Shown here: positions 26,301 to 39,933 of the stretch, piece after piece
How the letters are laid out: every line of letters begins with the position of its first letter
Position numbering within the stretch: the stretch's first letter is position 1
NCBI RefSeq assembly: GCF_910591885.1
Contig: NC_063272.1
Coordinates: 12,536,364-12,600,363 of the forward strand
Reading direction: 5' to 3'
DNA: 64,000 nucleotides
Source: Bombus terrestris
Taxonomy: Eukaryota > Arthropoda > Insecta > Hymenoptera > Apidae
Notes under the pieces: generated by a model
Database searches by the model: none
What the model was told of the DNA's origin: nothing
What the model saw: the letters and a program-made list of their open reading frames with translations, nothing else
Made by a program: the position numbers and the translations under genes

Positions 26301-28754
26301 AGTTTTTTGGTATCGTCAAAGTGAAACTTCCTTTCTACATCGTACATGATAAAGAAATCAAGATTCTTGCGTTATTTACAGAAGCGTTATGGTTATCGTG
26401 AGTTTAGTATTCATAGAGGCTGATTACAGTTATTAATGTTCATTGCCGCTGCAAGTTTGTCGCTTAATATCGTTGAAAGGAAGCCGGTTCTATGAAATTT
26501 TCATGCAAATTTATTTACTCGACGGTTGGAGAGCGAGAGTAAATCAGCCTTGTCTGGAATAATGATGACTTTAACCAGGATATAAGGTCCAACTGATTTA
26601 TAATCTCTTTTCTTCTTAGTTACTAAAGTTATTGCCTCGCATTAATTTCCTCACGTGAAGAGAAGTTTAAGAAGCCACTTATAATATTAAACGAACCAAG
26701 AAATTTTATTTATCCCACACGAAATAAATTTAACCAATATTAATACGTGAAATACATATGTCGTTTTCAATATTACTATCAATGTGTCTGTGTATATTAG
26801 AATCCTATCAATTAATAAAATGAAGCTACAAAATAAATGAAATAAATAGAATATGAGGTAAATCGATAAACACACAGAGTTGAAGGATTAATATCAAAAT
26901 TAATTAGCAGTAGTCTTTCGTAAGAAGAAATATCTGCCTTTTTGTCCATTGCCTTCTTCGTCACTCGTTTCCACTTTTGTTCATCCTTTTTTTTCTCATA
27001 TCGATTTGCGAATAAATCCTAAGGATTCCCATATGTATTTCAATGAAAGTAACGTTGTAATAGCATGTTGAATCCATACTTAACTTATATGTCCACATAA
27101 CTTTACACAAGTTCCATAACTTTCACATGTCCGATATTCTAAGAAATGGCAACAGAGAATGAAAAAGCGATATCAAAACTGTATGGAATAACAAAACGAA
27201 CTACGCACGTGTTAACCCATGTTTCAAGGGATCGCAGATATCAGGTCACACGAAAATATACGCATGTATCATTCAAATTTTTTCCATTTAAACGCTTGTT
27301 GCGTTTCGTTCGTCAGGCACTCGCCGTCACGTAATCTTACGCTCTCTGCTTTACATTCAAACATGCGATATACGCGAGAGTAGGCTTCATCTACTATTGC
27401 ACAATAAAGCGTGATATTTTTCATGAAAATATATGTATGACACGAATGTCCCGGAAAAGATGAACGGGTTTTTATAATTGAGAAACTTCGCAGGCTGCGT
27501 TTGTCCTTTGCACGTACTCGTAATGTACGTTTGTTATTTTCACTGTATCGCACGTATTTGCTTTGCCCGCGATTGACTCGCTTATGACGAGCTACAGCAG
27601 TTCAGAATAATTTTAGAATTCATTGGCGCTTTGTGTAATTATTAGAAATGAGGATGAATGTGTAATACGAGTACTTACATTTCACTGAAACAATCCATGA
27701 ACGCAGAATAAGCGTTAAGCTATTTATCAGTGATGTAATGATAACTATAGCTATATGGGTATAAACACGAGCATGTTATTAGTTACATAATTATACATGT
27801 AGCTATGTAACATTAATCGTAATTTAGTAACTACATACTAAAACTAATTTGACAAAATAATTAAGCTTTCAGCATTGAATTCGTTGAGAATTGTGTACGA
27901 GTTCGACCACTTATATTATTGCCAATTTTAATTATATCTCTTTATGCAAATTTGGAAATGTTACTGACACATGGAAATGCCGAAAAATTAGCTAATTCCG
28001 TATGTTAATGTAAAAATGAATATACATGTAAATAGTATAGTTAATATATAAATTAAGATGAAGGTAGTTTATATAGGTTTTTTGTCAGAGAAATGTCGAA
28101 ATGATTAAAAATATGTTTCTTGGATTAAAACAAGTAATAATTATAATCACAAAAAAATCGAAATTCCAACATTTTCGATAGAATTATTGCGTTTCTGTCC
28201 GTTTTATAAAGTTATTCACGACACTAGCGATCAATATGACTTTAATAATGGTGTTCACGCAGATGAAAATTTAATATGAACATATGGAAGGTAGGAAAAC
28301 GTTATTAATCGAGCAGCTACGAAATCGTATTCGTACACACGTATAACAGTAACAAGTTCATTAGACGGCCTAAACGAGCACGTCACTCATATAGGTTTAC
28401 ACGAATACAGGATGAGACGAGGAGGATGGCGCACGTGCGAAATTTAATTATAAACGCTGGTCACTCGTGCCAGAGTTGCAATTCCTGTTACCGATACCTC
28501 GAACGGGATGAAATTTTGATTAATAAAGGTTCGATGCCGCATAAAAGTCAATCGACAGTCCGATTCTGCTGCGTCGTTTATCTGCTCTGCTCATTTTGAA
28601 GAATAATCGTAGCTCATCAGGATAAATGCTTAACTTTATATATACACAACAAGCTTCTGATTTTACACTTTCAGACTACAGTAAATGTTACTCAAATTAA
28701 AAATAAAAACTATCAAATTGGAATATATAAGGAGAAATAAATTATATATACCTA

Positions 28755-28769
28755 AATATATATATATAT
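28755..28769. repeat. (AT)n microsatellite
   Basis: Run of alternating A and T, seven units. Confidence 0.75.
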
Positions 28770-31700
28770 GAAAAGTAAGTTCATTTTATATCCAGATGAA
28801 ATAAATGATTATTAGTATTTCTACTTAATACTTTCAAATAACGTTTCAAGTAATTTGAGATTTTAAATACTATACGTTGCATGTATTTCAGTCGTAAATA
28901 GTAAAGCAGAATGATCTTACAAAACTGTTTTCATTTTGATTATTCTTAATTAACGAGGCTGTAGAAATCTATGGCTTAGATAGAATTGAACAAATAAAAC
29001 AAGGAATTATCTCGTTAATTAATTCGGGGAATATTTATGCAAATAAAAGATGAAACAGAAAAGTATTTGATAATCAATTAATGAAATAATTAAGAGAAAG
29101 ATCATTTTGTTATTCGAATAGACTAATCCCTTGCACGATGTTGAATGAGAAATTTCATTCATTTACACTCGCCTAAATAATGTACAGCGACACATATAGC
29201 GCTATTGTACGGTTCCTTGTATTATATTTCACGCGTGAATTTCATTTGCCATATTTCTCCGTAGCACTCAACCCTCTCATGAATTGTGCCTACTTTATGA
29301 TATGATAATTCGAGAAAAAGAAGATGAAAATTGCATTGCACGTAACATAGAAAGGAAATAGTCGAAAGTTAAAGGAAATTCTTACTTCTCCAAGTTCTCG
29401 CTTATTTCGACAAATCGAGCGGAATTCTTTCAACGTCTTTACAATTGCGTTAATTGAAAGTGAGTGAAGTTTCGTTTGTAATTTTGTTAGGAAAAGCATC
29501 GAAGACTGGCGATTCTGGAATGCAAACTCTTTGCTTTATCATTGATTTTCTAACAAGCGTTTCACGCGAATAAGGTAGTTTGCATTCTTTCCAACATCAA
29601 AGCTCTCCTTTTGCGTTCGCCGTAGATTCTTCGGATAATTGCGCATTGCGAAAATATGCGACCAAAGGGCTAAACTAAATCGGTGGATTCTGATAGTAGG
29701 CATGCTCGCGTTATTTGTCTGCTGCTTTTCAGAGGTAATTAATTTACGCTGAATTCATGATGAGTAAACGATGAATAAACAGTTTAAATTTAAATTTCAA
29801 TCCGGCGGCATACGTTTTGACGTACAGATATTATTAATGCTCTTCGCGTTACATAGCTGTTATTAATCTTATCATGTATTGCGTTCGATAGCTAAAATAC
29901 GCGTACTAAAAGAAAGAAATATGTAATTACTAAGAAATTACAGAATGAAACGAAATAAAGATTGAATTAACTATTACGAATATCCATTAACAATTCTTAC
30001 AATGCGAGAAGAAAATGTAATACGTAAGAAAATATAAATGAATAATACAGACAAATTTCAATAGCGATAACATTCTAAATTATGAAACAAAGTTATCGTT
30101 TAAATTACCGCTTCGATTACAAAATCGAAGAGAATATTAAGAACCAAAGTACATGTCGCTATTATTGAATTGTTCGAATATAATTAAAAATTCCTATGAT
30201 ATTGAACAGATTCCAATAATGCAAAGGAAAGTTCTACGACGAGCTAGAGAACTGAAATCTTTAATTATAAAAATAGATGATTGTTTAATTGCTAGGTTCA
30301 CGAAGAATATATAGCGTCTTTAATATGTGATTTAAAATTCTTGTTTACGACGAGAAAATTTCAATAATTGACAAACTGAAATTCGAAACTATGAAACTAT
30401 GTAACTCTTTAACTGTTTGCTACAAGGTTTAAATAAATATTCGAAGGTAAAGCGTAAACTAAAATACAGTTTACAAATGAGACAAAATTCTCGAAATATC
30501 GCTCTATGTACACACGTAATGAATCTTACTTAGAAACTGTAACATCCGAATTAACTACCGAATTAACGCGTCGTAAATTGCGATGGAGAGCGGCGAAATC
30601 GTGTCAGAGATTAGCTTTCAACATAGAATCCGTTTGAATCTCACGTGCAAAGCTCTCATCAATGCTTATCGGTTTGCGGGGCCGACACTGGGTTACTTGC
30701 GGCCATGATTTCAGCCACGTAAAGAGCGTAAACCGTCTCGTCATTAAGGACAATTTGCGTTCAAACAGCGACTGCCAGAGGATTTTGCATATAATTAAAC
30801 GCGATCGGTCGGTAGACGAGGCAGCATCAGTCTTCGAAGATCATTCTCCCTCGTGGACAGCAATTCGCCTATCATTTCTGGCATCCACGTTGTTCGTTCT
30901 TTGAGACGAGTTCTGAAAAATCGCTGTCGAGCAACGAAATTCTAGAGCGTAACCCGAAATCTCGCGATAAAAACGAAACGATATAGAAGGGAAAAAGTTA
31001 TATATGCTACGGACTTTACAAACGAATCGTAGAATTTGGCTTGATTGAAATTTGAGCGAAAAAGAAGAGTTACAGCGAATTTTATCTCAGCTTCGAAGCT
31101 CGAAGTTGAATGCTTCGTTTCTACACGTTGCATCGATAAGAGAAGAATAAATGATTTGAAAACATTTCGAAGAAAATGTTGGTTAAAACTTAAATGCGAT
31201 TTGAATGGATTTTGTTTGAAAACGACATAGGAGAAATATGATAAGTTCGTTTTTGTTACTTAACTGTTTTCATATAATTACACAGTTGGAAAGAAGATTC
31301 GTTGTATCCAAAGATACAAATCTCTTCGAGACACTTGGTATATTTACGAAGTTTCGTAACAACGACGTGATTTTATGACAATCTATATTTTTATTGATCA
31401 CGTTACAGTTCGTAACAAAATCAAGTAAAAAGAGGAAAATTGATGATATTAAATTAACTGTGACACGTGGAATTTTTAAATTGTTTCTCCGTGACATATG
31501 AAAAATGTGATTCGTTACGCCCTTCTTCTGTGATCTTCGTTTGCAATGTTCGAAAATTGACGAGAATTAAAAATGCCGTTTATTATTAAAAGCAAATATA
31601 AACTGCGAAGTTGTCGATACGGTAAATTATAAAAATTGGAAAATATGAAAGTTCACGTGTTTTTTTTTTTATGAAAATTTGGAATATATTTTATTTAAAA

Positions 31701-32065
31701 AGGGGAAAGTACGTGCTGTTGTTTACTTGATATATTCAGATACTGATTTTTTAATTTCTTCATCACTTTGATGTGTAGGTTGCATCAAATAAATTTACTC
31801 TGGTATAATAAACCTTATTTCAATCTAAAACAGAGCGGAAAAATAAAAACAGTAATTACCAGCGAATGTATGATGGGTAGAAATACAACCATACGGTTTA
31901 TACCTTTCAATTTGGCTCGTTTTAAAATTCAATTAACTGAAAAAATGTACGTACGCGAGATTAAAAACGATGATTGAGTCGATAGATGAAATAAAAGCGT
32001 AAAATCTTTTCACGCTCGTTTTTTAGACGTCAGCTCGATGCATTCTATGCTCAGAGAGTGCAGAC

Positions 32066-32143
32066 ATTATAATCGATTTGTAGTAACAGTATTTACATTT
32101 CACCAAAGTGTACAAATCGATAATTGAAAATAGAACTTCTTGC
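32066..32143. repeat. Dispersed repeat copy 1 with 11-bp inverted pair
   Basis: This segment resembles 44912-44997: both read as an ATCGATT-type word, AGCAACA/AGTAACA, then a (C/A)AAAGTGTA(C/T)AAAT(C/T)GAT word, then AAT..AGAA. In this copy ATCGATTTGTA (32072-32082) and TACAAATCGAT (32111-32121) are a perfect 11-bp inverted pair with a 28-nt spacer. It may be the remains of a small hairpin-type mobile element; the family is unknown to me. Confidence 0.45.
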
Positions 32144-32328
32144 CTTCTCCGGAATCAAACTACAAATTAATTAATTAATCTATTAAAAGGCAACGAATTA
32201 ATCCATCTTGTCTTATTTATTACATACATTGTTATATACATTTTCCATTCAATGAACGCAAAAATCTAATCTAATTAAATACAATGTAACTAACGTTAAA
32301 TTTATATCTTTCCATTTTCCATTTAATC

Positions 32329-32345
32329 AAAAAAAAAAAAAAAAA
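32329..32345 (+). repeat. Homopolymer A17
   Basis: Seventeen A. I found no retroposon body or target duplication next to it, so I treat it as a simple repeat. Confidence 0.85.
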
Positions 32346-35300
32346 GAAAGATATTCCACATAACATCACAAAACACACAACACAATACGAAAGCCTACGT
32401 ACCTTTGAAAGGTCTTCTCGAACAAAAGAAAAAGAAGAAAACGCGCGAAAGTTTATTCAATTAACCCTCTCAAGCTTATCGACGCCGCGGAAAGTCGAGC
32501 TATAGCAACTATAGTACATAGAATCCGGCACAAAGAACGAAAGTTCACGATGGCGAACTTTCCATATAAGAGTGTGATAAGAATTTCCTGGTTGGTACGG
32601 AAGTACATCTGCCGAGTTACACAGCCGAGATTCGGATCTTATTATTCACCGGATAAAAGGGTCGACGGTGTGGTGTAAAGATTTTGCGAAAAAAAGAAAA
32701 AAGGAAGAAGAAGATGGAATTGCAAAACTGTGGCCTCAGTGTGATCCTCGATATAACAGGGCGGCTGCTTTTTTACAGTTTACGCGGCGCTAAATGCGAC
32801 TACTTTATGCGAACGAGAGGATAGCCTTTCTTCCCCTCTCTGCCTCCCCTTATCTTTACCCTCGAACTGGCAGAAAGACAGAAATGCATCCTTCAACGGT
32901 ACAAACGTGTTGTTCGTTTTTCATTCACTCGTTCGTCCCTCATTCACTTGTTCGTCCTTATATCAGCCGACGTCGAGTAGACTGTTCCGCTTTAATGCTC
33001 TTTGTCCAGCCAGGCTTTTTTGCTCACTCCCCTTTGGGTTCTTGATCAAAGGCTGACTTTTTCTTCGAAAGGTAACAATTAGCGACCTATTCGAGCTCCG
33101 AGTACCTAGCCACTGCGGTAGATCGGTAAACGTCGAGCATGGAAAATCAGTTTCGCGCAAATACATGGAAATTCCGGGGTTAGAACGTGTTTCAGGGTTT
33201 GAGAATAATTAAATGTCTCCGGTGATTGAGGACTCGAGCATGGTTTCTCTTCTTTTTTACTGCTGGCAATTTCAAAGTTTCGAGAGATCATTGAGTTGAT
33301 CTTTGAAAGGAACGGTAGGTCGCGAGTCTTTTTAATCTTCTTGTTATTCTAATCGTTAGAACAGTGGATGATGAAGATCGAGAAGTAATTAATGTCAGTG
33401 ATAATGGAGGTGAGTTTGGTTAAATATCGGAGGTTTTAAAAAGTCTTTGATAACATTGGCAGAACTTTGGTAATATATCGTGGATGCTTCGCTAATACAA
33501 CTGACTATAATTATTCGTAAAGCTATTTCCTGAGCTAATGTATCTCCGAGTTTGACGTGACAAGATGTCAGCGATGATTGAGGATGAGCTGGTCATTTGC
33601 TGATTTGTAACTTGCGAGAAAGTTTCCAGGGATGTTTGATTTTGATTTGACGAAGTGGAATATATCATACCGTGTTGAAATTACAGACTAGTTTCGCCAA
33701 TAACAAGTATGTTTATCGTGTAGTCAATTAATAACTTGTCAAGTACAATATTGCAATGTGTCGAGTACAACATACGCAAGATTTAGCGTGAAAGTAATTA
33801 ATCAAAAGTGAGAAGGCTTATCAAAACCTTAAGTTGTACGATAATTTATCAATACCGGGAAAACTAAAATGACATGGAAAAGAAGGGAGAGACGGGAATT
33901 GATATCTCGCGCGGGAAATGTTTCCAATCAGTGAACATCATGAGTAACACGTTCCGTTAACCGCAAAATACAAATCGAACGTAGAGGATACGATTAAATT
34001 GGCCATTACATTTTCAATTGTGACAATACAGCGCGTATTGCATCGCTTCCACACGGCTAATAAATTTTAATTAAACCAGCATTAGCGTATTTAATAAGCA
34101 GTAATCAATAACCGAAATGAAGGCTGATTTTTCAAGTTCCTGGCAAAGTGAATTAATGCGTTTATCTAGGTAATTAAACGTTTCTACTTTCCATAGATCC
34201 AGTCAAGAGCGTGTGCTTCTCTGTAAAGCTTGCCAATGGGATAGGAAAGGAATTTTTAATAAAAATTTAATAGAAGATTTCTATTTTATTAAAATTCCAT
34301 TGTGTTACTGTTAATGAAATTTTAATTTTTCGTACAATTATTTTATATTTAATTAATATTCTTAATAGAAAGCAAGTACCCAATCATTAAACGTATACAT
34401 AATTCGTTCACTTTTGATTTTACGTTTATTGTGCTGCACAAGGAAAGCATCGGAATTTCTAGAAATTGATCTCTTAAACAATTCGGTTTCATATCTCCCC
34501 TACACACATAAGTACTGAGCGTACTGATAAATCACTCGACACTATATCGGCTTCCCTCGCTTAATGAACCTTTTCCAATTTACTCTTCCATAACGTGTTG
34601 GCAACAGAAAAGAAACATATCACGTTCGATCATTCATAATCACGTAACGTATTCAATATACGTACACTCTCAGGCACATCGAAAATTATTTAACAACGCA
34701 TCAATTTCCCGCAAGCCACAAACCGTCGGATAATTGACTCGTGACACCAGCAGCTTTCATTATGTCACAAAATATCGAACGCGGGCGAAACTGAATCGGA
34801 AGGACGTTGAATACATCGCGTTTACTCTTACTATACTGTTACTACAGACGTATGCTAAATATTAAACAAAATACGCGAATTTTAATAGTTTCGATATAAA
34901 ATTCGAAGGGAGTATGGAAGGTGAAATTAACAAATTCGTATTTCAAAGAGCTTATTTAGCGACATAGTATAGTTTCGATGTGGAATTAGGAGAAAGTAAT
35001 TGTCGAGGCAGTTATATCGCTTTGGTGATGTTTCAACGTATTTCAAGTTTAGGACAAGTAAGCATTTTTGTAAAATCCAAGTGACATCGAATACAAAAAT
35101 GTTTAATTTAAGAAAATACCAATTAATTCTTATTGTTTTGATGTTCCTTTGAACATCGTAAGAAGAACGTGTTACGTTTAATAAAAATTTTACTTATGTC
35201 GACTATCGCAGATTGTTCATAGCAATCGATGAATTGGATAGATAAAGAGATCATGAAGCTTTATTAATTAATTTAAATAAACGTTGTGCGATTTTTCTTA

Positions 35301-36846
35301 AATCACCACCGAAGATTCGCGAATTTTTATAAAATTTGGAATATCAAAAAATAGATTTTATACTATAAATACAATAAAGAAATATTTCCTAATTATAAGA
35401 TTAGAAAGCGAACAAAAGTTGTACACATCGAAGAACCACCAAATTTCCCTGATACTTGCGAGAACGTACCTTAATGATTATTACACTTTACTTAAGCGTT
35501 TGTTAACTATCAAGTATCCGATAACTCATCGACGAAACTCAATATCTATGAAATCGGATAAAAAAAGAGTTGCGCGCGTGCTGAAGCCAGTTTGAAAAGC
35601 GGAAATGGTCGTTTATTCGACATGGTCGTGAAGTCGTGGCCGATGCTGGATTTTTCAACGAGTTTCTTCTTCGTAAATATGACCGCGAGAAATTGAATAA
35701 AATCCTCTGAGGGAAGAACGAACGGAGGAAGAGCAGAACAAAAGCAGTTTTCCCGCGTTTTATTTACTCAGTTGGCACGCGGTTTCATAGGCGATCCTCT
35801 TTACTTTATTTTTACGGCTATCTTTAACAGCAATCCTGGAAAAAATGCAAGAGTCGTCCGAGGCGATTTCCGAGTTGCTGAATGGCGGAAGAGAATGTGC
35901 AGTAAAATAAATCTTCGCTTGGCTATCGGTTATTGGTTTATGTGGTCATTTTCTGAGGGGTTCTGCGTGAGATTGGTTTCGTGATACGTTTTCCTGCAAA
36001 ATCAACGTATATTTTAAATGTAGGTCAGTTCTTCGACCTGACAGTTTTTGGTGCTGCAGCTCAGATTCTAGAGACCATCTGACGCTATTATCTTTTTATT
36101 TGTCATCCGATGGAAATTGATTTTTAAATTAGATTTCGAAACAACGGTTGAAATTAAATTATAAATGGAATTTTCAGAATTAACTTTAAAAATTCAGTAT
36201 TTTTTCAACATGCAGGTCTTGTCCCGTTTTTGGTCAATTCCAATACGAAGAAATATAGAGAAAAAAAACGATCATTTTAAAATATACTTTTGTTATATGT
36301 AATAATCTTCCGAGTTTATAAATTTATTGATTATCCATAGATTTTTAATTAAATACATGAATGTATGAAATAATCCTCTATATGAAATTATTTATATACA
36401 TTTAGTTTAATCCTACCTCAAAAATGTACCTTTTAAAACAAAGTATATTAATTTTACAATAATCTGTAATATGTTAAAGATTATTCAAGATCGTATGATT
36501 GATCAGCAGAAAAAATAACTCGAGCTTTGTGTGTATATTCGTATTCCTTCATTTTGAACTTTGTATTTTTTCTTAAAATAAATGTATTAAAATAAATGTA
36601 ATTTTCGTACGTAATAGCTATATTTTATCACAAACGCTATATCATACAAATGGAAATACATCTATCGACACGAACATCTGTGCAAGAGTGTCTCTTTATG
36701 AATCGATACTTCCGGTCAGCAAGGGCCAGTATGGTAGTCATCCGCTTCCTTTCACATTGCACGAAATTTTCCACTGTACCTACATCATGTTTGCAGCGAT
36801 ACACGAATGAACAATGTGATATATCTCAACCGAATACTGTCGCGAA

Positions 36847-37575
36847 TTGAAATTTCAGCCAACTATAAAAGAACTGGTCCAGCAGAACAAAACTCGCTAT
36901 TGGCACCGAAATATGAAACCTATTGTTGAGAAGCTATACACACTTTTTACAATACAATCTGCAAAGATTGTAAGGCGAAGAAAGAAAACGCGTAAACATG
37001 GAATTTCAGCGGACTTCCTGATCGTTGAATCGTTTTTCGTCGTTTTCTTTGAAAACATTCTTCGGCTGGTTAATTCAACACTTCAGCTTTCCTACTCGTC
37101 TCTTTTGAAACGCCAGCAAGAAAAAATATCCACGGCACGAACAATACGAAATTCTGCATCGTATAGAAAATCCTACGACAGAAAAATCCTGACAAGAGAT
37201 CGTATTAATGTTTTCAAGCGGGCAAAAGTTGTAGTACTCGGTGCACGAATTCTGCTGTTTTCTCTGGCAAAACAACGAGTTTCATTTTCCAGTCGACTCC
37301 GTGAAAGAAGTCTGGTTCGCGTCAAAAGTAATCCCGTTCCCGTGAAAGGAGCCGGGAGTCGTGAAAAATTCTTGGAAAATTACGGGGACGTAAGAAATCT
37401 CGAGAAAGGCGGGACTATAGAAATTGATGTACGAACCTCATTGCTCTTTTTAACGAAACACTGCCCCCCGTCTGGTTTTTGTCAAAGCGCGCTGCTTTTT
37501 CACGCCGGGAGCATGGCCCGCGGAAAACATTCAGCAAAAATTTTTGGCGAGATACAAACGTCGCGTGAAGAATAA
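36847..37575 (+). CDS. Longest open frame in the window (242 codons); unrecognised candidate gene
   Basis: The frame runs to a TAA at 37573-37575. It is open from a TTG at 36847; the first ATG is at 36913, with A at -3, giving 220 residues. A frame this long is uncommon in DNA of this composition. The product would be strongly basic (many Lys/Arg), with a hydrophobic stretch near residues 54-72 of the long version (FLIVESFFVVFFENI) and further short ones (VVVLGARILLFSLA). I see no known domain, signal peptide or zinc-binding pattern. The Arg/Lys richness partly reflects AGA/AAA codons in purine-rich DNA. It could be an orphan gene, an exon of an unknown gene, or chance. No TATA box or polyadenylation site was linked to it with confidence. 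Confidence 0.22.
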   Translation: MKFQPTIKELVQQNKTRYWHRNMKPIVEKLYTLFTIQSAKIVRRRKKTRKHGISADFLIVESFFVVFFENILRLVNSTLQLSYSSLLKRQQEKISTARTIRNSASYRKSYDRKILTRDRINVFKRAKVVVLGARILLFSLAKQRVSFSSRLRERSLVRVKSNPVPVKGAGSREKFLENYGDVRNLEKGGTIEIDVRTSLLFLTKHCPPSGFCQSALLFHAGSMARGKHSAKIFGEIQTSREE

Positions 37576-39068
37576 TGAGACTTTAAGAAATTGATTCACG
37601 AGCTCTGTTAGCTCCGCCCTGGCATCGCCACCCAAAAGGTTCAACTAACTCGCTTAAAACTGTGCCTAATTTCTGTCGGAACCCGAGGTATTTTGCAAAA
37701 CGAATGAATAATTTTCACGTGAAATTTTTGTGGAATATGAAATTCTCAAAGAGGAGAGGAATTGGAAAAAATTGATTAAACAGCCTTCTGCGTATTTATC
37801 AGAAGTAAAGTTAAACTGCAAGTTAATTTAGTCATTGTTTTACTAACTATTTATTAATCCTTAATTAAGTCAATTAATTATAAGCAAGTTAAATTATATT
37901 TGACAGTTTCACGAATTATTATTATTATTCATTTTTACTTGATCGTTTCGATAGTTTGTAACATCTTCAAAATTGAAGGACGATTATTTATTATAAACTT
38001 CTGTGAAATATCGAAATGCGGAATTCCGACAAATAATTCCGTGTCGAACATTAACTTGGACAAAACTTTCTGATTCTTTTTCACGTTGTAAAGGGGAATA
38101 TTTCTATTCACAGATTCTGAATAATAAATTATAATAAAAGCATTCATAAAAGCATTTATAAAGAATTTTTAATTTTGATTCTACGAAAATATATTACTTT
38201 CAAATTTGTCTTAAATTCCTCTTTCTCTTAAATTTCTAAAAGAAAAAAAAAAAACTCAATATAAGATATTTTAACGAAGCCTATAGAAAATTTCAAGCGT
38301 ATCAAAATATTTCAATATTTGACGCGCAAGCTTTATTATCTTTCCCCTTTAAATTAAAACGAAAAAATAGTAAAATTTCGATTCTAAACTGATTCGTTAA
38401 GCTGCGTTCGATCAACGTTAACATCGTTTTACGCAATTAAAAGCGACACCAAAGAAGTTGCAGCGAAGAATGCAAACAGGACACCGGAGCGGATCTCTCG
38501 TATCCCCAACCACAGGAACGCATCGGATCGACCTTCGGTTTCAAGCTGATTCGTCACACAGTGTCTGGTTTCTGTCTCAAAGCAGTCTCTTCCACAAAAG
38601 CGGCAAGAACGCACGAGCTACGTTAGAAAAAAATTTCTGTAAAAAACCTTCAAGATTCCAGAAACACTAACAACATTCTCCAATTACCATACAATTTTTC
38701 ATTCATCTTTTTACACGTTTTATCGTCTCGAATTAACCAACCGACTGACGTTCTCTGATTCGCGTGAAAGTCTATACAAGAAGGAAAGGTAGAGAAAGAA
38801 ATGTTGACGAACGAACTCGCCTTTCTGCTCGTTAAATCGTCGGTAAAAAGCAACGAAGATGAATCCGCACGAGAAATATTCTTTATCGTCAAAAGCTCGA
38901 CGCACAAAAGATACTCTCTTCATCAGCCTGTGTGCTTCTCTTCCTTTATCGCCAGTTCCCCTCCACGATTCATCCCTTAACTCACCCCCTGTTCCCTGTT
39001 TCATGACTTCCATTGTCAAACGAGGTGACCGTGCTTCGTCATTTCTTGATAGGACAGAGAATCCTATA
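37576..39068. other. Intervening stretch without recognisable gene
   Basis: AT-rich DNA with a CpG-richer patch at about 38400-38640. A minus-strand frame there (38429-38614) encodes a Cys-rich start (SCRFCGRDC) followed by a hydrophobic end. It begins at GTG and is only 61 codons, so I do not call it. Confidence 0.5.
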
Positions 39069-39300
39069 TACACAGCCTGAGGAAAGTGTCCGAACATTTG
39101 TACACACTACCAGACACACCTTTTATGAATATATTATGTGTGTCGTAGGAAACATTTTGAAATTTCATTAGCATTAAGACGAGACTCGAATATTATGATT
39201 ATATTGGTAAAGTTTGAAACTAGTACAAGTATGTATATATCTGGCAGAGACCAGAAGAGTGGATATTCAAATAGTTAATTATCCATTATGTTAATAAATC
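39069..39300 (+). repeat. Tc1-like element fragment, copy A
   Basis: This copy and 41876-42115 are diverged copies of one repeat in the same orientation. Shared blocks include GAAAGT followed by CCAACAT/CCGAACAT; TTTA(T/C)GAATAT; GAAACATTT; ATTA(T/C)GA followed by TGATTATAT(T/C)G; and a (G/A)CAAGTA word. The start of the second copy (TACAGTTGCTCACGAAAGTA) has the look of a Tc1-like terminal repeat. I could not find the matching right terminus or a transposase frame here, so this is a partial or decayed element. Confidence 0.55.
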
Positions 39301-39933
39301 TTAATATCTAATGGGACTTATATTTAACACGTATTATTTGCTTAAAATATGTTTAGGATGGCTATTCGTGCTGTATATTAATTTCTTACAAAATAGAACT
39401 AAATTTCATAGCTCACCAATTGTTTCCACCACCTCTTATTTTTCGTTCACATAATAGGAGCTCAAATAAGCGAATTCAATCGACAAAAAGTTCAGTTGGT
39501 CGGACGTTAATTAAAATTTCGCTGGAATAAAGGGAGTTCTATTGTATATGTTTGCAACACATTACTGTAAATATCTTGCAATTTCCACATATATACATTT
39601 CGGAAGACCTACATAAACGTGACAATGCTATTTTTTTCTTCATTATTTAATGTGTACTTTACAATTTGTCCAGCTGGACATTTGGTAAATTTTTCTAATT
39701 TAATTGCTAAATAACATGTGGATGGCTACCCCCAGCAAGATACCATCTTCGGGTTTGATTATGTTATTTCTTTAGCGAGTTCAATGGGTTGAAGTGCTAA
39801 TGAAATTCCAAAATGTTTCACAGTGACACGTATAATACGAAAAGATGTCGATATACTTCGTATAATTTGTCTATTATATTTTGATATTTTCATACAAAAC
39901 TTCTCTATGTATCGTAAATGTTGAAATACTTTC

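Larger units (their letters stand above)
22905..36846. other. Long gene-poor stretch with several weak CpG-rich patches
   Basis: No recognisable gene or RNA in about 14 kb. CpG-richer patches occur near 24880-25100, 30560-30960, 32460-33200, 33950-34170 and 35560-35980. The patch at 33990-34170 carries many TAAT/ATTA cores (for example TTTTAATTAAACCAGC) and looks enhancer-like. Open frames in these patches are under 100 codons and match nothing. Simple repeats are (CT)n at 23380-23391, (AT)n at 28755-28769 and A17 at 32329-32345. Confidence 0.5.

Noticed and set aside
26177..26401. Plus-strand frame followed by GTGAGT as an exon
   Set aside because: Begins at TTG, no recognisable protein, and no acceptor with coding-like sequence upstream.
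32464..32480. TTAACCCTCTCAAGC as a possible piggyBac terminus
   Set aside because: No matching inverted end with TTAA was found downstream.
38429..38614. Cys-rich start (SCRFCGRDC) as a zinc finger
   Set aside because: Begins at GTG, is 61 codons long, and lacks the second pair of ligands at a normal spacing.
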